From: Cloacimonetes bacterium UBA3541
GTDB lineage: Bacteria; Cloacimonadota; Cloacimonadia; Cloacimonadales; Cloacimonadaceae
DNA: 17,584 nucleotides
Direction: 5' to 3'
Assembly (NCBI GenBank): GCA_002376725.1
Contig: DFOM01000007.1
Coordinates: 1 to 17,584 of the forward strand
In this document: piece by piece, positions 7,956 through 17,262 of the stretch
How positions within the stretch are numbered: the first letter of the stretch is position 1
Layout of the letters: each line of letters begins with the position of its first letter
The notes under the pieces: generated by a model
The model's database searches: none
Told to the model about the DNA's origin: nothing
The model's input: the letters and a program-made list of their open reading frames with translations, nothing else
Position numbers and translations under genes: made by a program

Positions 7956-7958
7956 TTC

Positions 7959-7993
7959 TTATCAAATTTAACTTTCAAAGCATCATTTGATAA
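7959..7993. terminator. Possible two-way terminator hairpin between convergent genes
   Basis: TTATCAAAT (7959-7967) and ATTTGATAA (7985-7993) form a perfect 9-bp AT-rich stem with a 17-nt loop. It lies between rng (+) and the subtilase gene (-) and overlaps the last codons of the latter. It has few GC pairs and no clear U tract, so it is a weak candidate. Confidence 0.3.
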
Positions 7994-10900
7994 TTGCTAT
8001 TTTACCGCGGGCGGTATTTCCTCCCATTTCTACTACATAGAAATAAATTCCAGATGAAACCAGCTTGCCATCATTGTTTTTCAAATCCCATATCCAGTCT
8101 AAGTTATTAATTTCCGGATTAAAAGGACCTATAGTAGAACTACGGACAAGATTACCTGAGCTATCATAAATTCTTATGTTGCCCTTTTTCCCGGCAGGGA
8201 AATTGAGGATATGGCATTGTAAATCATTAAATTTTACGGGATTAGGGTAAACCACTAGATTCTTCAAATCGTGATTATTACTTAGATAAAAACGAGTGGT
8301 AGAATACTGAGGAGCAATAATATTACCTGCAAGGTCTCTAACATTGCGTACAACTATTTGATAGGGAGAAGAACCAAACTTCAATTTATGCGCTAATGTG
8401 ATTTGTACCCTATCATCTAAATGGGAAACTGAGATTATACTATTATCTGGGTCATTGGAATGACATATTAATGTATAGTTATAAAGTTGTTCAGGATTCG
8501 GGTTTGCTGAATCTAAAGATTCGCTGAAAATAATCTCCACCGTTTTTTGATCATTTAAAACCACTGCTCCATTGACTTTAGGTGGTTCAGTATCTGCAAC
8601 CCAAAAGAATTTATATTGATTCTCATCAAGAGGGATATTATGAGCACTCAGGATTAATCCTATAGTAAGTAAAAAAGGTTCACTTGTTTCTGGAAATACT
8701 TGACTAAATTGCAGCTGAACTCCACAATAATTATTAAGATAATTGACTGATGAAGGATGTCCCATTCCTTGGTCAACCGTGTAAAGTGAAGGATTGCAGA
8801 TAGAGGTTGCCATCGGTTGATCAAAAATTATCCGCAATCTGTTGGGACCTATCATAGTAACACTTTCAACCTGAGGAATGGGATAGGGTACTACGGAGTG
8901 CCAAATAGTGAGAGCACTTTCTGGAGGAGAAAAGGCTGAATTATAGGCTCTTATAGCATAGTGATAAGTATGACCTTCTTCCACATTGGAATCAATATAG
9001 GAACTACCCATTACATTATCTAAAATATATATCTGATCATTTTCTTCTTTTCTATGGATTCTATAATAATCAGAACCATTGTCTATCCAGCTTAATTGAA
9101 CTGAGGATTCATCTAGTGGTCTAGCAATAAAATTAGTCGGTGTTGGAGGTCCACTATAAGGTGCTTCCGGAGTCCATACGACGGATATGAGAGAATCCTT
9201 TTCTACTTCATAATTAGTTAAAAAGAAAGATTGATTATTGTTATCTTTACCGGCAAGAATAGCATAGGTATTATAACTATTTCCATAAAATTGTGGCTTG
9301 AATTTACCATCTTGATATTTTACTGTATACAGATTAGGTGAGAGTGCCAATATAATCTCATCTTTTCCGTCATTATCTAGGTCTGCTGCTTGAATGGCAT
9401 TTTTAGAAGCCACTTGATTGAACATAATGGAGCCCATAGAGGTATAGTTGTTATTGGAAACATTATTGAATCCTTCAAAATACCAGAAGTTGAGGTTAGG
9501 ATCAAGCATATCAGTATAGTAGCCACCCACAAAGAAATCCTGCATTCCATTACCATCAAAATCACCGCTTGTAAGATAGTATGTGTTGCCAATAGGCATA
9601 CGATATGTCCAGGAAAGATCAGCAGTATTATCATTAAGTATCTCATAAATCATTATATCGCCATCTGTATCAGCCGTTAAAATGTCCGGATAGTTATCAT
9701 TGTCAAAATTCTTCACGATTATGGTAGGGACAAAAGCATTATAGGATGTAGTTGAACTGGTATTATGAAGAGTATTTTTAGGAGTAAAGATGTCTCCTGA
9801 ACGTTTATAAGCCTGAACCACTCGTTCAGTGGGGAGGATTTTTACCAATAAAAGATCATCTATGCCATCGTTGGAATAATCAGCAATAGTACCTCCAGTT
9901 ATAGAAACATCTTCCCAAATTGCAATATTAGGATAGAGACTATTTTCACTTTCTAAGATAGTGGCAGTCTCGTATTTCAAGTATAACAGTTCCTGACCAA
10001 GATTATTGGTGTTGCCTGCACCCAGTAGCCAGAAAGAATCATTAAAGGAATGCGTGACTATATGTACTCCAGCTTCTGGTTGATAAGCATAAACCGGTCC
10101 ATAACCAGTTTTAGGCAAGTCCATAGCAATATATTCTTTAATGCCATCTCCATTATAATCATAACTATAATTCAGGGGAACTTTTGGTCCTCCTAAAGGA
10201 CTACTGGTATAACCATAATTTGGGACAAGCTCATAATGTATATTAAGAAAATCATTTTGCCAATCGGATATGAATGTTAAGTTACTTATATTGGTAGCCT
10301 TAACCCGGATATCTATCTTTCCCTCAGGTAGAGTTTCAGGTAATGACCATATTTGCAAAGTATCAAGAATAGCACTATAACTATAATAATACATTCCGTT
10401 TGAAGCTAGTATCTCTAATTCTGAATGTACAGGTTCATTAAAGACAGCAGCAATATAATAACGAAGGTTTTGTTTATCATAACGAGTAAATTGTTGCAAA
10501 GAGTTTGCTTTCATCTGAGGAAGCGATGGGTCATAGATAACCGTACGGAAAAAATTGTATTTACTTCCGTTTTTTGCCTCGTATTGAACCCTTATGATAT
10601 ACTGTCCTTCAGCGAATGATTCCGGTATATAAAAATGAGCTAATACTCCATTTTGTACCGGTTGTGTGTGAAAATGGGGATAGTTTTGATGAGTTTCCAC
10701 ATCATACCAATCCAGAGAGGAAGGTGCAGATTTATTAGAATACATCACTGAATAGCGGAAGAAATTATTTCCCTGAATTGTGCCAACAATATCAAAGCTT
10801 TCGGTTAAACCAGCTTGATCCAGAGGAGAATCAATATAAACCAGTGGTGGTGCTGTATTTTCCAGAAGCTTTTTTGTATTTAGCAAGCCATGTCCATAAT

Positions 10901-12167
10901 ATTGATCAAATCCAGGGGTCCCTAAATCATTCGTTGCGGTTAAAAGGCGAGAACGAACTTCACTTGGATTGAGTCCAGGATTTAAGGATAACAGTAATGC
11001 AACTGCTCCCGAAACAAAAGGAGCGGACATAGAAGTACCACTTTGTTCAAAATATTGGTTTGTGGGATCAAGCTTGTAAGTGCTTAAAACCATCTCTCCT
11101 GGAGCAACGAGGTCTAAATCAGGTCCATAACTGGAGAATCCAGCTAAGGTGCCTGTTCTATTGATAGCACTTACGGATATTGTAGTTGATAGTTTAGCCG
11201 GATAACTTAAATACGGTCCGGGATCGTTTCCTGCTGATGCCACTAAAGTTACACCTTTTGAATAAGCATAGGCACAGGCATCACCAATGATAGGGGAGTA
11301 ATTAGGGTCGCCCCAACTCATATTAATAACATTGCATCCATTATCAGCAGCATATATTAAAGCTGCTGCGACATCATCATCTTGTAAATAACCCTGACCA
11401 TCAATGGTTAGAAAACCTGCTCTTACAATCATTAATTTAATGTTCCAGGCTACTCCACAGATTCCTACACCATTATTTCCTACCCCTCCAACAATTCCAG
11501 CCACTGCAGTGCCATGAAAATTTTCATCTTCTACATTGTTATCAGGATAAAGATAATCTCCTATCGCTATATCAGATAATTCAGGAGCATCAACAAAGTC
11601 CCAACCATAAACATCATCAATATAGCCATTATTATCATCATCTATACCATTATCCGGTATTTCTTTTGTATTTATCCAGATATTAGATGCAAGGTCAGGA
11701 TGATTGATTAAACATCCTGAATCTACAATTCCAACAACAACAGTGGGGCTTCCAGTGCAATAATCCCATGCTTGAGGATTAGAAATTATAGTGTGGTATT
11801 GACGAGGATAGAGAGGGTCATTAGGTATAGTGTGTAAGGTTGAAATATAATTAGGCTGTATATATTCTACTCCAGGAAATTGTATCTTCCCTTCCATTAA
11901 ATCTTGCCAGTTTGGTTCCTGTTCCAGATTAGCAAGGAAATATTGGTTATTAGGCATACCTTTAATTGGTTTTAGATTATGTGCTCCTAATTCACTCAGC
12001 CAATTATCTAAGGGAGTTATACCAGTTTGATCGGATTTTAAATCAAGCGGTGCACTGGTTTTAAAAATGAGTTGTTCAGGTGTGTATTCCAGAGCAGACA
12101 GAAAAGTTAAACTAATGAAAAAGCAGAAAAGAATAGGTAAATAGCGTTTGAACATAATTAAAGACAT
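7983..12167 (-). CDS. Secreted S8 subtilase with sorting domain
   Basis: This is a 1394-aa extracellular serine protease. A signal peptide (about 1-25) and a propeptide-like region precede the subtilisin domain (about 140-435). The triad is intact: Asp149 in VGIVDSG, His218 in FHGTAVAG and Ser379 in SGTSMSAP, with oxyanion Asn314 in SAGND. The acidic IDDDNNGYIDD (175-185) resembles calcium-binding inserts of related subtilases. Downstream, five DxDxDG-like repeats (near 670, 763, 820, 869 and 929) suggest an FG-GAP/VCBS propeller. A fibronectin-III-like domain (about 1008-1090) and two SbsA-like Ig segments (about 1098-1290) follow. The last 90 residues (VVYPNP to GKIAIIK) form a type A sorting domain of the type IX secretion kind. 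The start overlaps the previous stop (TAATG); a second ATG four codons later is also possible. It is the last gene of the M6-PorV-S8 operon. Its substrate is unknown; peptide scavenging is an inference. Confidence 0.9.
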   Translation of the reverse strand: MSLIMFKRYLPILFCFFISLTFLSALEYTPEQLIFKTSAPLDLKSDQTGITPLDNWLSELGAHNLKPIKGMPNNQYFLANLEQEPNWQDLMEGKIQFPGVEYIQPNYISTLHTIPNDPLYPRQYHTIISNPQAWDYCTGSPTVVVGIVDSGCLINHPDLASNIWINTKEIPDNGIDDDNNGYIDDVYGWDFVDAPELSDIAIGDYLYPDNNVEDENFHGTAVAGIVGGVGNNGVGICGVAWNIKLMIVRAGFLTIDGQGYLQDDDVAAALIYAADNGCNVINMSWGDPNYSPIIGDACAYAYSKGVTLVASAGNDPGPYLSYPAKLSTTISVSAINRTGTLAGFSSYGPDLDLVAPGEMVLSTYKLDPTNQYFEQSGTSMSAPFVSGAVALLLSLNPGLNPSEVRSRLLTATNDLGTPGFDQYYGHGLLNTKKLLENTAPPLVYIDSPLDQAGLTESFDIVGTIQGNNFFRYSVMYSNKSAPSSLDWYDVETHQNYPHFHTQPVQNGVLAHFYIPESFAEGQYIIRVQYEAKNGSKYNFFRTVIYDPSLPQMKANSLQQFTRYDKQNLRYYIAAVFNEPVHSELEILASNGMYYYSYSAILDTLQIWSLPETLPEGKIDIRVKATNISNLTFISDWQNDFLNIHYELVPNYGYTSSPLGGPKVPLNYSYDYNGDGIKEYIAMDLPKTGYGPVYAYQPEAGVHIVTHSFNDSFWLLGAGNTNNLGQELLYLKYETATILESENSLYPNIAIWEDVSITGGTIADYSNDGIDDLLLVKILPTERVVQAYKRSGDIFTPKNTLHNTSSTTSYNAFVPTIIVKNFDNDNYPDILTADTDGDIMIYEILNDNTADLSWTYRMPIGNTYYLTSGDFDGNGMQDFFVGGYYTDMLDPNLNFWYFEGFNNVSNNNYTSMGSIMFNQVASKNAIQAADLDNDGKDEIILALSPNLYTVKYQDGKFKPQFYGNSYNTYAILAGKDNNNQSFFLTNYEVEKDSLISVVWTPEAPYSGPPTPTNFIARPLDESSVQLSWIDNGSDYYRIHRKEENDQIYILDNVMGSSYIDSNVEEGHTYHYAIRAYNSAFSPPESALTIWHSVVPYPIPQVESVTMIGPNRLRIIFDQPMATSICNPSLYTVDQGMGHPSSVNYLNNYCGVQLQFSQVFPETSEPFLLTIGLILSAHNIPLDENQYKFFWVADTEPPKVNGAVVLNDQKTVEIIFSESLDSANPNPEQLYNYTLICHSNDPDNSIISVSHLDDRVQITLAHKLKFGSSPYQIVVRNVRDLAGNIIAPQYSTTRFYLSNNHDLKNLVVYPNPVKFNDLQCHILNFPAGKKGNIRIYDSSGNLVRSSTIGPFNPEINNLDWIWDLKNNDGKLVSSGIYFYVVEMGGNTARGKIAIIK

Positions 12168-13090
12168 TAAAATTGATAGGAGAGTCCAAAAGAATGAACA
12201 TTGTTCAAATGGTCAGAAAAGGAAGCCCAACCATAGTCTATACCTAAGTTTTTCCAGTTTAATCCTAGACCCGCAGTAAGATTTTCTGCATCATAATTAA
12301 TTTTATAACCTACTCTAAGAGATAAGAGATGCTCTAATAAGGCTATTTCAGAACTTACAGCTGCTTTCCAATTTTCATCTACTGCTTTCATACTACTTAT
12401 TTCAAATATGATATCCGCATTTTGATAGTTTATACTTTTACTAAAATCCATCTCTAAACTTGGAGCAAAGAGAGTTCTTTCTTCATCCATCTCACTTGAG
12501 ATACCTAAATTGCGTATAGCAATATCAAATTGTGTTCCTGCAATGGGTGTTAACCAGCTGATGCCCAAGTCACTATGTAAACCAAGACTGGAATCCGTAT
12601 CCAGCTTTTCATAAGCTATGCCAACATTGATCCCGGTATATAGAGAAGGTGTTACACGCATAGCATAATTACCTAAGAGGTCTATATCTAATGGAGAATA
12701 ATGTCCTATCAGCATTCCATTGTCATCACGGAGTTCTAATTCTCCGTAATCCAGACTGCGAAAAGCTAAGCCAAAATGATTCTTACGATTAGACCAGGAA
12801 TAATAAAGATTATCACAAGAAGTATCAGCTAACCAGATTATATGACCTGCACCGATAGTTCTATGAGCATTTATGGTTGAAGAGGAAGGTTGATGCAGAA
12901 ACGAAGCTAACATAGAAGAGCTTTGTATCCCTCTTCCTGCTAAAGCAAGGGAAACTGGATTGGTGCTTATATCCAGAAATTGATAGCCATATTTTCCTGC
13001 ATTATGATGAATATCCGCATTAAGGAATACGGAAAAAAGCATTATTAGTGATAGTATTAAAGCTGTTTTACGCACAGAAAACTCCTTCAT
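12167..13090 (-). CDS. PorV/PorQ-family outer membrane protein
   Basis: The 307-aa product starts with a signal peptide (cleavage probably after FLNA). It then shows the family opening NAGKYGYQFLDISTNPVSLALAG, which matches the PorV/PorQ pattern of NAG, QFL and ALAG. The rest consists of alternating short beta-strand-like segments, consistent with a FadL-like barrel. In Bacteroidota, PorV is the shuttle that carries type IX secretion cargo to the surface attachment complex. The gene sits between two genes whose products end in type A sorting domains and overlaps both (ATGA upstream, TAATG downstream), which supports such a role; the exact function is inference. A GTG at 13073-13075, codon 6, has AAGGAG 6 nt upstream and may be the true start. 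The ATG at 13088-13090 has only a weak site but would be coupled to the M6 gene. Confidence 0.75.
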   Translation of the reverse strand: MKEFSVRKTALILSLIMLFSVFLNADIHHNAGKYGYQFLDISTNPVSLALAGRGIQSSSMLASFLHQPSSSTINAHRTIGAGHIIWLADTSCDNLYYSWSNRKNHFGLAFRSLDYGELELRDDNGMLIGHYSPLDIDLLGNYAMRVTPSLYTGINVGIAYEKLDTDSSLGLHSDLGISWLTPIAGTQFDIAIRNLGISSEMDEERTLFAPSLEMDFSKSINYQNADIIFEISSMKAVDENWKAAVSSEIALLEHLLSLRVGYKINYDAENLTAGLGLNWKNLGIDYGWASFSDHLNNVHSFGLSYQF

Positions 13091-16000
13091 TTTTCCACGG
13101 CAAATTTTATTTGTTTAGTAGCTCTATATCCCGAGATAACAGCAATATAGACTCCATTATGCAGCTTATCTTCAGGGAAATCAATCAATTCACGATTCTT
13201 GAGATAAGCTCTGGCATATCCTTTTTGAGAGTAGACCAGACTACCATTAATATCAAAGATTTTAATTTCTAGCGGTGTATCTTGACTGGTCATTACATTG
13301 AGATTCAGTTTATTACCAAAGATAGTTTTTAAAGGATTAGGATAAATGTAGACCTCTCCAGGAACAAAGAGTTCCGAGGTTTGAAACTGATTGGGGAGAG
13401 ATGAATCATCACGACTGGCATGTCTTTCCAGATTTCCATATTCTGTTAACCAAGTATCTGCAATATCTTCCCAAACAGCATCAGGTAATAATTGACGATA
13501 TATTTTTCCATCATCAGAAGCTACCCAGGCATAGATATTACCAGCAGAATCTTTACCAAAGAAAGGCATATTACGACTGGGAGTACCAAAAGAGACGGGA
13601 AATCCTTTTTTAATCCGGAAATTATCTTCCCAGCATATCAATCTATTATTACTAAAAGAACCAAGCAATTCATTCTTACCATCATTATCCAAATCCACTA
13701 CTACTGCTCCAGCATTAAAAGCTAAGCTATCGGAAGCAGGTAAAAATACTGATGGTGGATTAATTAACGAGCCTGAGCGATCAATTATAGCTAATCCTTC
13801 ATCTGATGTTATTATCAAATCCAGACTGCCATTAATATCCCAATCTGCAATAGTTAAAGGAGCAGTAGTATGCATATTATGGATATAGGGGAAACCAGGA
13901 AGCATTTGTAATTCATTATTAAAAACATAGATAGAATTTGTAAATTGAACTATCAATTCGCCATCTCCATTTACGCTTTTAGGTTGAAGCGGTGCTTTGA
14001 AGATAGCAACTAAGGTTGAATCTACTGGTAGATTTATCTGGTTTTCTTCCCATACGGCATTATTAAAATTATAATTTCTTAGGATATAGGTATTTACCTC
14101 TTTATTCAAGAAATAAAGTTTATCCCGAAAAATAACCATATTAGAAGCAACAGGAAAGTCAAATTCTCGTAATTGTTGTATCTCGTCATTATTTTTATTA
14201 TAACTTATGATATAACTTTCCCAACTATTATTTTCATTAAGAGCGAGATAAATTTTATCATTATATGAAATAGGATGAGTTGCCCAGGTGCATCCCGAAA
14301 AGTTGCCTACAAATCTTCTATCTATATGATTTAATTTATAGAGTCGTGCTAAACTTTTCCATTGCATTGGAAGATAAAAAGAGGAACCATCCCAAACATA
14401 GTTTTGGTTTACGGGCTGAAATCTAAGCGGGAAACCAGGCATAAGAGTGTCATTTTTCCACATATGGAGCGAGCCATCAGGCATAGGATAAAAAATTTCT
14501 GTTTCTGAATCGTTGTCAAAATCTATTGCGCATGCATTGATAGGATTTTCACCTGTATAGTCAGCAGAAAGTTTCCAGCCAAAACGAACAGAAAAAGTCA
14601 TTACATTGCCACTATTACTTATATTATATACTTCAAGTGGAACACCGCCATAATAGCTTTCAGCAGTAGGTAAAGATAGCAATCCATTATGAAATCTATT
14701 GCCAAAGTAATCGTTGTTATCAGCGCGGAAACTATCGTAAGGGCTCCCGTATTTATAGAGACTATAATTAGCCGTATCCAGATGCTCTATTCCATCTGCT
14801 TCTTCTAAATCTATGCCTTTATGAGTTGCATTAGCATTTACACTGTTCAAGTCAAAATTAGAAGTAAAGTTTTGTGCTATTACTCTCTCATCTATATGCC
14901 AGATAAGCAATCCCGAACCATCCACAGAAACGCTCATTCCTTCAAGTATAGGACCTCCTAATCCTGGCAACATAAAATCCCACTCGCTTCCTTTATATCT
15001 ATTTTCCATAAAGTTGAAATAAGGTAAGAGAGGGTAGTTATCATAATAATCCTGTTCACCTTCTGGAAGTAATGTAAAAGAATAACTCGGCAATCCAGTA
15101 TAAGGGTCAGTACTACCATCTGGATTTTGCTGTCTATTTTCTAGCAGAAAATATTCGGTGGTGGATATAGGAAGTTTATATAATCTTATAGCAGAAGAAT
15201 TATGATTCAAAAAATAGTCTACTGGGATACTTTCAGCATCAGTATTAAGAGTAATTACAGGTTCCCAATTAAGATATAATCTACACCAGGGATCAAGTTG
15301 AGCTGGAACATAACCATTAGCATTCCAAATACCTGTTCCCATCAAACCCCAATTTCCTATGCCTTGAGAAGCACCGTTTGAAGAATCAGTATCAAACAGT
15401 GAAGGTAAACCTAAAATATGTCCCATCTGTTGTGCTAAGACTCCATAAATACTGAAAATATATGAATCAGCATTTGGTTCTCCTTCTGCTGGGAAATAAT
15501 CCTGAAATTCATTTTCTGGGACTAGGGCAATATTTTTTAAATAGACTCCATCCGCTAACCAGCCTTGATAATTGTCATTGTCAGGATCAAACCAGGCTTG
15601 TAAACGCTTACGAGTCAAAAAAGTAGACCAAATTTCTTCTGTTCTGATGCCATTAATGTCCGATTCCTGTCCAGCACCAGCATGAAAAATCATAATTCCA
15701 CCATACTGACTGAAATCTATATCTTGATCAGCCATCTGGAAAAGCGTCTGGAAAAATTCATCTAATTTCACATCTATATCGTCAACTGTATCTCTTCCAT
15801 AATAAGACATATTTTTTGGCAAAGTGTATACAGAAGGATAAAGTGTGTAATTCAGTTCGTAAATTCCGTGGGAAGCATCGGCATAAAAATCGCTTAAATG
15901 CAACATCCAGCGATCAAAAAAAGCATCATTATGGACCAAATTATCGGGCCAGCTTGGATTATCAATAAATTGAACATCCTGAAACTGCACTCTAAGAACC

Positions 16001-16194
16001 AGTATATTGTTTGGTAAGGTCTCGTTATCTATTCTTGAGAGGTTAGTGTAATTTTTGGGTAGTTCAATTTGTGTTCTTGAATAAGCAGCAGGAATATCTG
16101 TATATAGCGGATGAGGGGGAACCATAGCCTTTAAAGAAACAGATACTATAATAACTAGGACCAGGCACATAACTCTTTGGGGTTGAGAATTCAT
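13087..16194 (-). CDS. M6-family secreted protein, predicted pseudoprotease, with sorting domain
   Basis: This 1035-aa exported protein resembles M6 (immune inhibitor A-like) metalloproteases. A signal peptide covers about 1-23, and the M6-like region about 60-540. The zinc site reads AQQMGHILGLPSLFDTD at 254-270, where active members have HExxHxxGxPD. Gln255 replaces the first His, Gln256 the catalytic Glu and Ser265 the Asp; only His259 remains. The codons CAA, CAG and TCA were read directly. The following GNWGLM matches the family Met-turn region. The middle (about 550-900) has DxDxDG-like repeats (DFDND, DWDINGSLD, DLDNDGKNE), suggesting a beta-propeller. The last 90 residues (YIYPNP to KFAVEK) are a type A sorting domain. 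AGGAAG seven nucleotides before the ATG supports the start. It is the first gene of the operon and overlaps the PorV-like gene by ATGA. It may act as a binding or scaffold protein. Confidence 0.85.
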   Translation of the reverse strand: MNSQPQRVMCLVLVIIVSVSLKAMVPPHPLYTDIPAAYSRTQIELPKNYTNLSRIDNETLPNNILVLRVQFQDVQFIDNPSWPDNLVHNDAFFDRWMLHLSDFYADASHGIYELNYTLYPSVYTLPKNMSYYGRDTVDDIDVKLDEFFQTLFQMADQDIDFSQYGGIMIFHAGAGQESDINGIRTEEIWSTFLTRKRLQAWFDPDNDNYQGWLADGVYLKNIALVPENEFQDYFPAEGEPNADSYIFSIYGVLAQQMGHILGLPSLFDTDSSNGASQGIGNWGLMGTGIWNANGYVPAQLDPWCRLYLNWEPVITLNTDAESIPVDYFLNHNSSAIRLYKLPISTTEYFLLENRQQNPDGSTDPYTGLPSYSFTLLPEGEQDYYDNYPLLPYFNFMENRYKGSEWDFMLPGLGGPILEGMSVSVDGSGLLIWHIDERVIAQNFTSNFDLNSVNANATHKGIDLEEADGIEHLDTANYSLYKYGSPYDSFRADNNDYFGNRFHNGLLSLPTAESYYGGVPLEVYNISNSGNVMTFSVRFGWKLSADYTGENPINACAIDFDNDSETEIFYPMPDGSLHMWKNDTLMPGFPLRFQPVNQNYVWDGSSFYLPMQWKSLARLYKLNHIDRRFVGNFSGCTWATHPISYNDKIYLALNENNSWESYIISYNKNNDEIQQLREFDFPVASNMVIFRDKLYFLNKEVNTYILRNYNFNNAVWEENQINLPVDSTLVAIFKAPLQPKSVNGDGELIVQFTNSIYVFNNELQMLPGFPYIHNMHTTAPLTIADWDINGSLDLIITSDEGLAIIDRSGSLINPPSVFLPASDSLAFNAGAVVVDLDNDGKNELLGSFSNNRLICWEDNFRIKKGFPVSFGTPSRNMPFFGKDSAGNIYAWVASDDGKIYRQLLPDAVWEDIADTWLTEYGNLERHASRDDSSLPNQFQTSELFVPGEVYIYPNPLKTIFGNKLNLNVMTSQDTPLEIKIFDINGSLVYSQKGYARAYLKNRELIDFPEDKLHNGVYIAVISGYRATKQIKFAVEK

Positions 16195-16272
16195 AGCGGA
16201 ACTTCCTACTAAATTTCTATAAAGAAAAAAACCGACCTCAATTCAGATGAATACTATTTTAGTATTTGGTTC

Positions 16273-16301
16273 TTTAAAGGAAATCAATGATTTTTAGTCA
16301 A
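16273..16301 (-). promoter_or_regulatory. Candidate promoter of the M6-PorV-S8 operon
   Basis: On the minus strand TTGACT (+ strand 16296-16301) is followed by a 17-nt spacer and TTTAAA (16273-16278). These are five-of-six and four-of-six matches with ideal spacing, about 80 nt before the M6 start codon. No other structure stands out in 16195-16370. Confidence 0.4.
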
Positions 16302-16370
16302 CCTAAAACCACATTCTGCCGTGTAGATTCAAGTCAGTAATGGGTTTATTGAAAAGAACATATTTCTAAA

Positions 16371-16580
16371 TTAAAACTTTTTCCCTGCTAACAGGTCGGT
16401 CTCATTGCATTTGCAGACTCTAATATATTCATATTTCGGAGACCAAGAATCGCCACTTTTCTTCTTGTTGATTATCATTTTAAGCTTTTTTCGTTCAGTG
16501 TTACAAACTGGACAAATAACCTTTCCTTCCGTAGAAGTTTCGCGTGCCAGTTTTGCGGCAAAAGTTTTTGCTTTTCCCAT
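16371..16580 (-). CDS. Small conserved-looking cysteine (zinc-ribbon-like) protein
   Basis: This 69-aa basic protein has two cysteine pairs, CPVC (Cys23, Cys26) and CKC (Cys56, Cys58), about 30 residues apart. The spacing could bind one zinc ion, but CxC is a less usual half-site, so this is inference. The N-terminus (MGKAKTFAAKLA) and the core between the pairs are rich in Lys. A GAGGG ribosome binding site lies 5 nt before the ATG. The gene starts 44 nt after efp on the same strand, so it is probably co-transcribed, and a role in translation or nucleic acid binding is conceivable. A short GCCCT/AGGGC stem lies in the gap at 16594-16611. I do not recognise a named family. The intact frame, good ribosome binding site and cysteine pattern argue that it is a real gene. 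Confidence 0.7.
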   Translation of the reverse strand: MGKAKTFAAKLARETSTEGKVICPVCNTERKKLKMIINKKKSGDSWSPKYEYIRVCKCNETDLLAGKKF

Positions 16581-16624
16581 TTTTCCCTCTTTTGCCCTAT
16601 AACCTAAGGGCTTATATCTTTATT

Positions 16625-17188
16625 TTAATTTGCTCTTTCAATATAGCTAAGAGTGCGAGTATCAATTTTTACCTTATCTCCTGTTTCAATGAAAAAGGGG
16701 ACAGTCAAACGTAATCCAGTTTCTGTATAGGCAATCTTGCCACTTCCAGAGGCAGTATTGCCTTTAATACTAGGTTCACATTCGGTGATGGTCTGAATAA
16801 CAGTTACCGGTAATTCTATACCTAGTATTTCAGCTGTAGGAGTCAGCAAAAGAATTACTTCCATATTCTCAACTAATAGTTTATCCTGCTCTCCAATTAT
16901 ATTGGCATCAACCGGTAATTGCTCGTATGTTTCAGTATCCATCATTATATAAAAATCACCATCTTTATATAGATATTCCATTTTTCTGCGTTCTACACGA
17001 ACTTCATTAAAAGTATCACTTTCTCTCCAAGTATTTTCTATCACTTTTCCAGTTCGTACATTTTTTAGTTTACTGCGCATAAAAGCAGGTCCCTTACCCG
17101 GCTTTACATGTAAGAATTCCATAACTTCCCAGAGGTCATCTTTGAATTCTATAATCATACCATTGCGGATATCAGCCATCGTAGCCAT
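16625..17188 (-). CDS. efp: Translation elongation factor P
   Basis: EF-P binds ribosomes stalled at polyproline and similar stretches and stimulates peptide bond formation. The 187-aa length is standard. The N-terminal KOW-like domain carries the tip loop HVKPGKGPAF, with Lys32 at the position that is modified in E. coli (Lys34). Two OB-fold domains follow, with the typical LYKDGDFYIMMDTETYEQ, LPVTVIQTITECEPSIKG and signature-like TGLRLTVPFFIETGDKVKIDTRT. Keeping lysine at the tip suggests a lysine-type or no modification rather than arginine rhamnosylation; no modifying enzyme gene is in the window. GAGGAA lies 5 nt before the ATG at 17186-17188. The small cysteine protein gene follows on the same strand. 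This household gene is useful to surface-protein producers because it supports proline-rich translation. Confidence 0.97.
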   Translation of the reverse strand: MATMADIRNGMIIEFKDDLWEVMEFLHVKPGKGPAFMRSKLKNVRTGKVIENTWRESDTFNEVRVERRKMEYLYKDGDFYIMMDTETYEQLPVDANIIGEQDKLLVENMEVILLLTPTAEILGIELPVTVIQTITECEPSIKGNTASGSGKIAYTETGLRLTVPFFIETGDKVKIDTRTLSYIERAN

Positions 17189-17262
17189 AAATATTCCTCA
17201 TACTTATTGTTTCTGAATTATCCAAAAAATTAATCTCTTTCTATTTGACAAGGATTTTCTTT

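Noticed and set aside
9377..9680. Open frames on both strands within the subtilase gene, near its propeller repeats
   Set aside because: They are shadows of the long gene, which has clear domains. They lack ribosome binding sites and similarity to known proteins.
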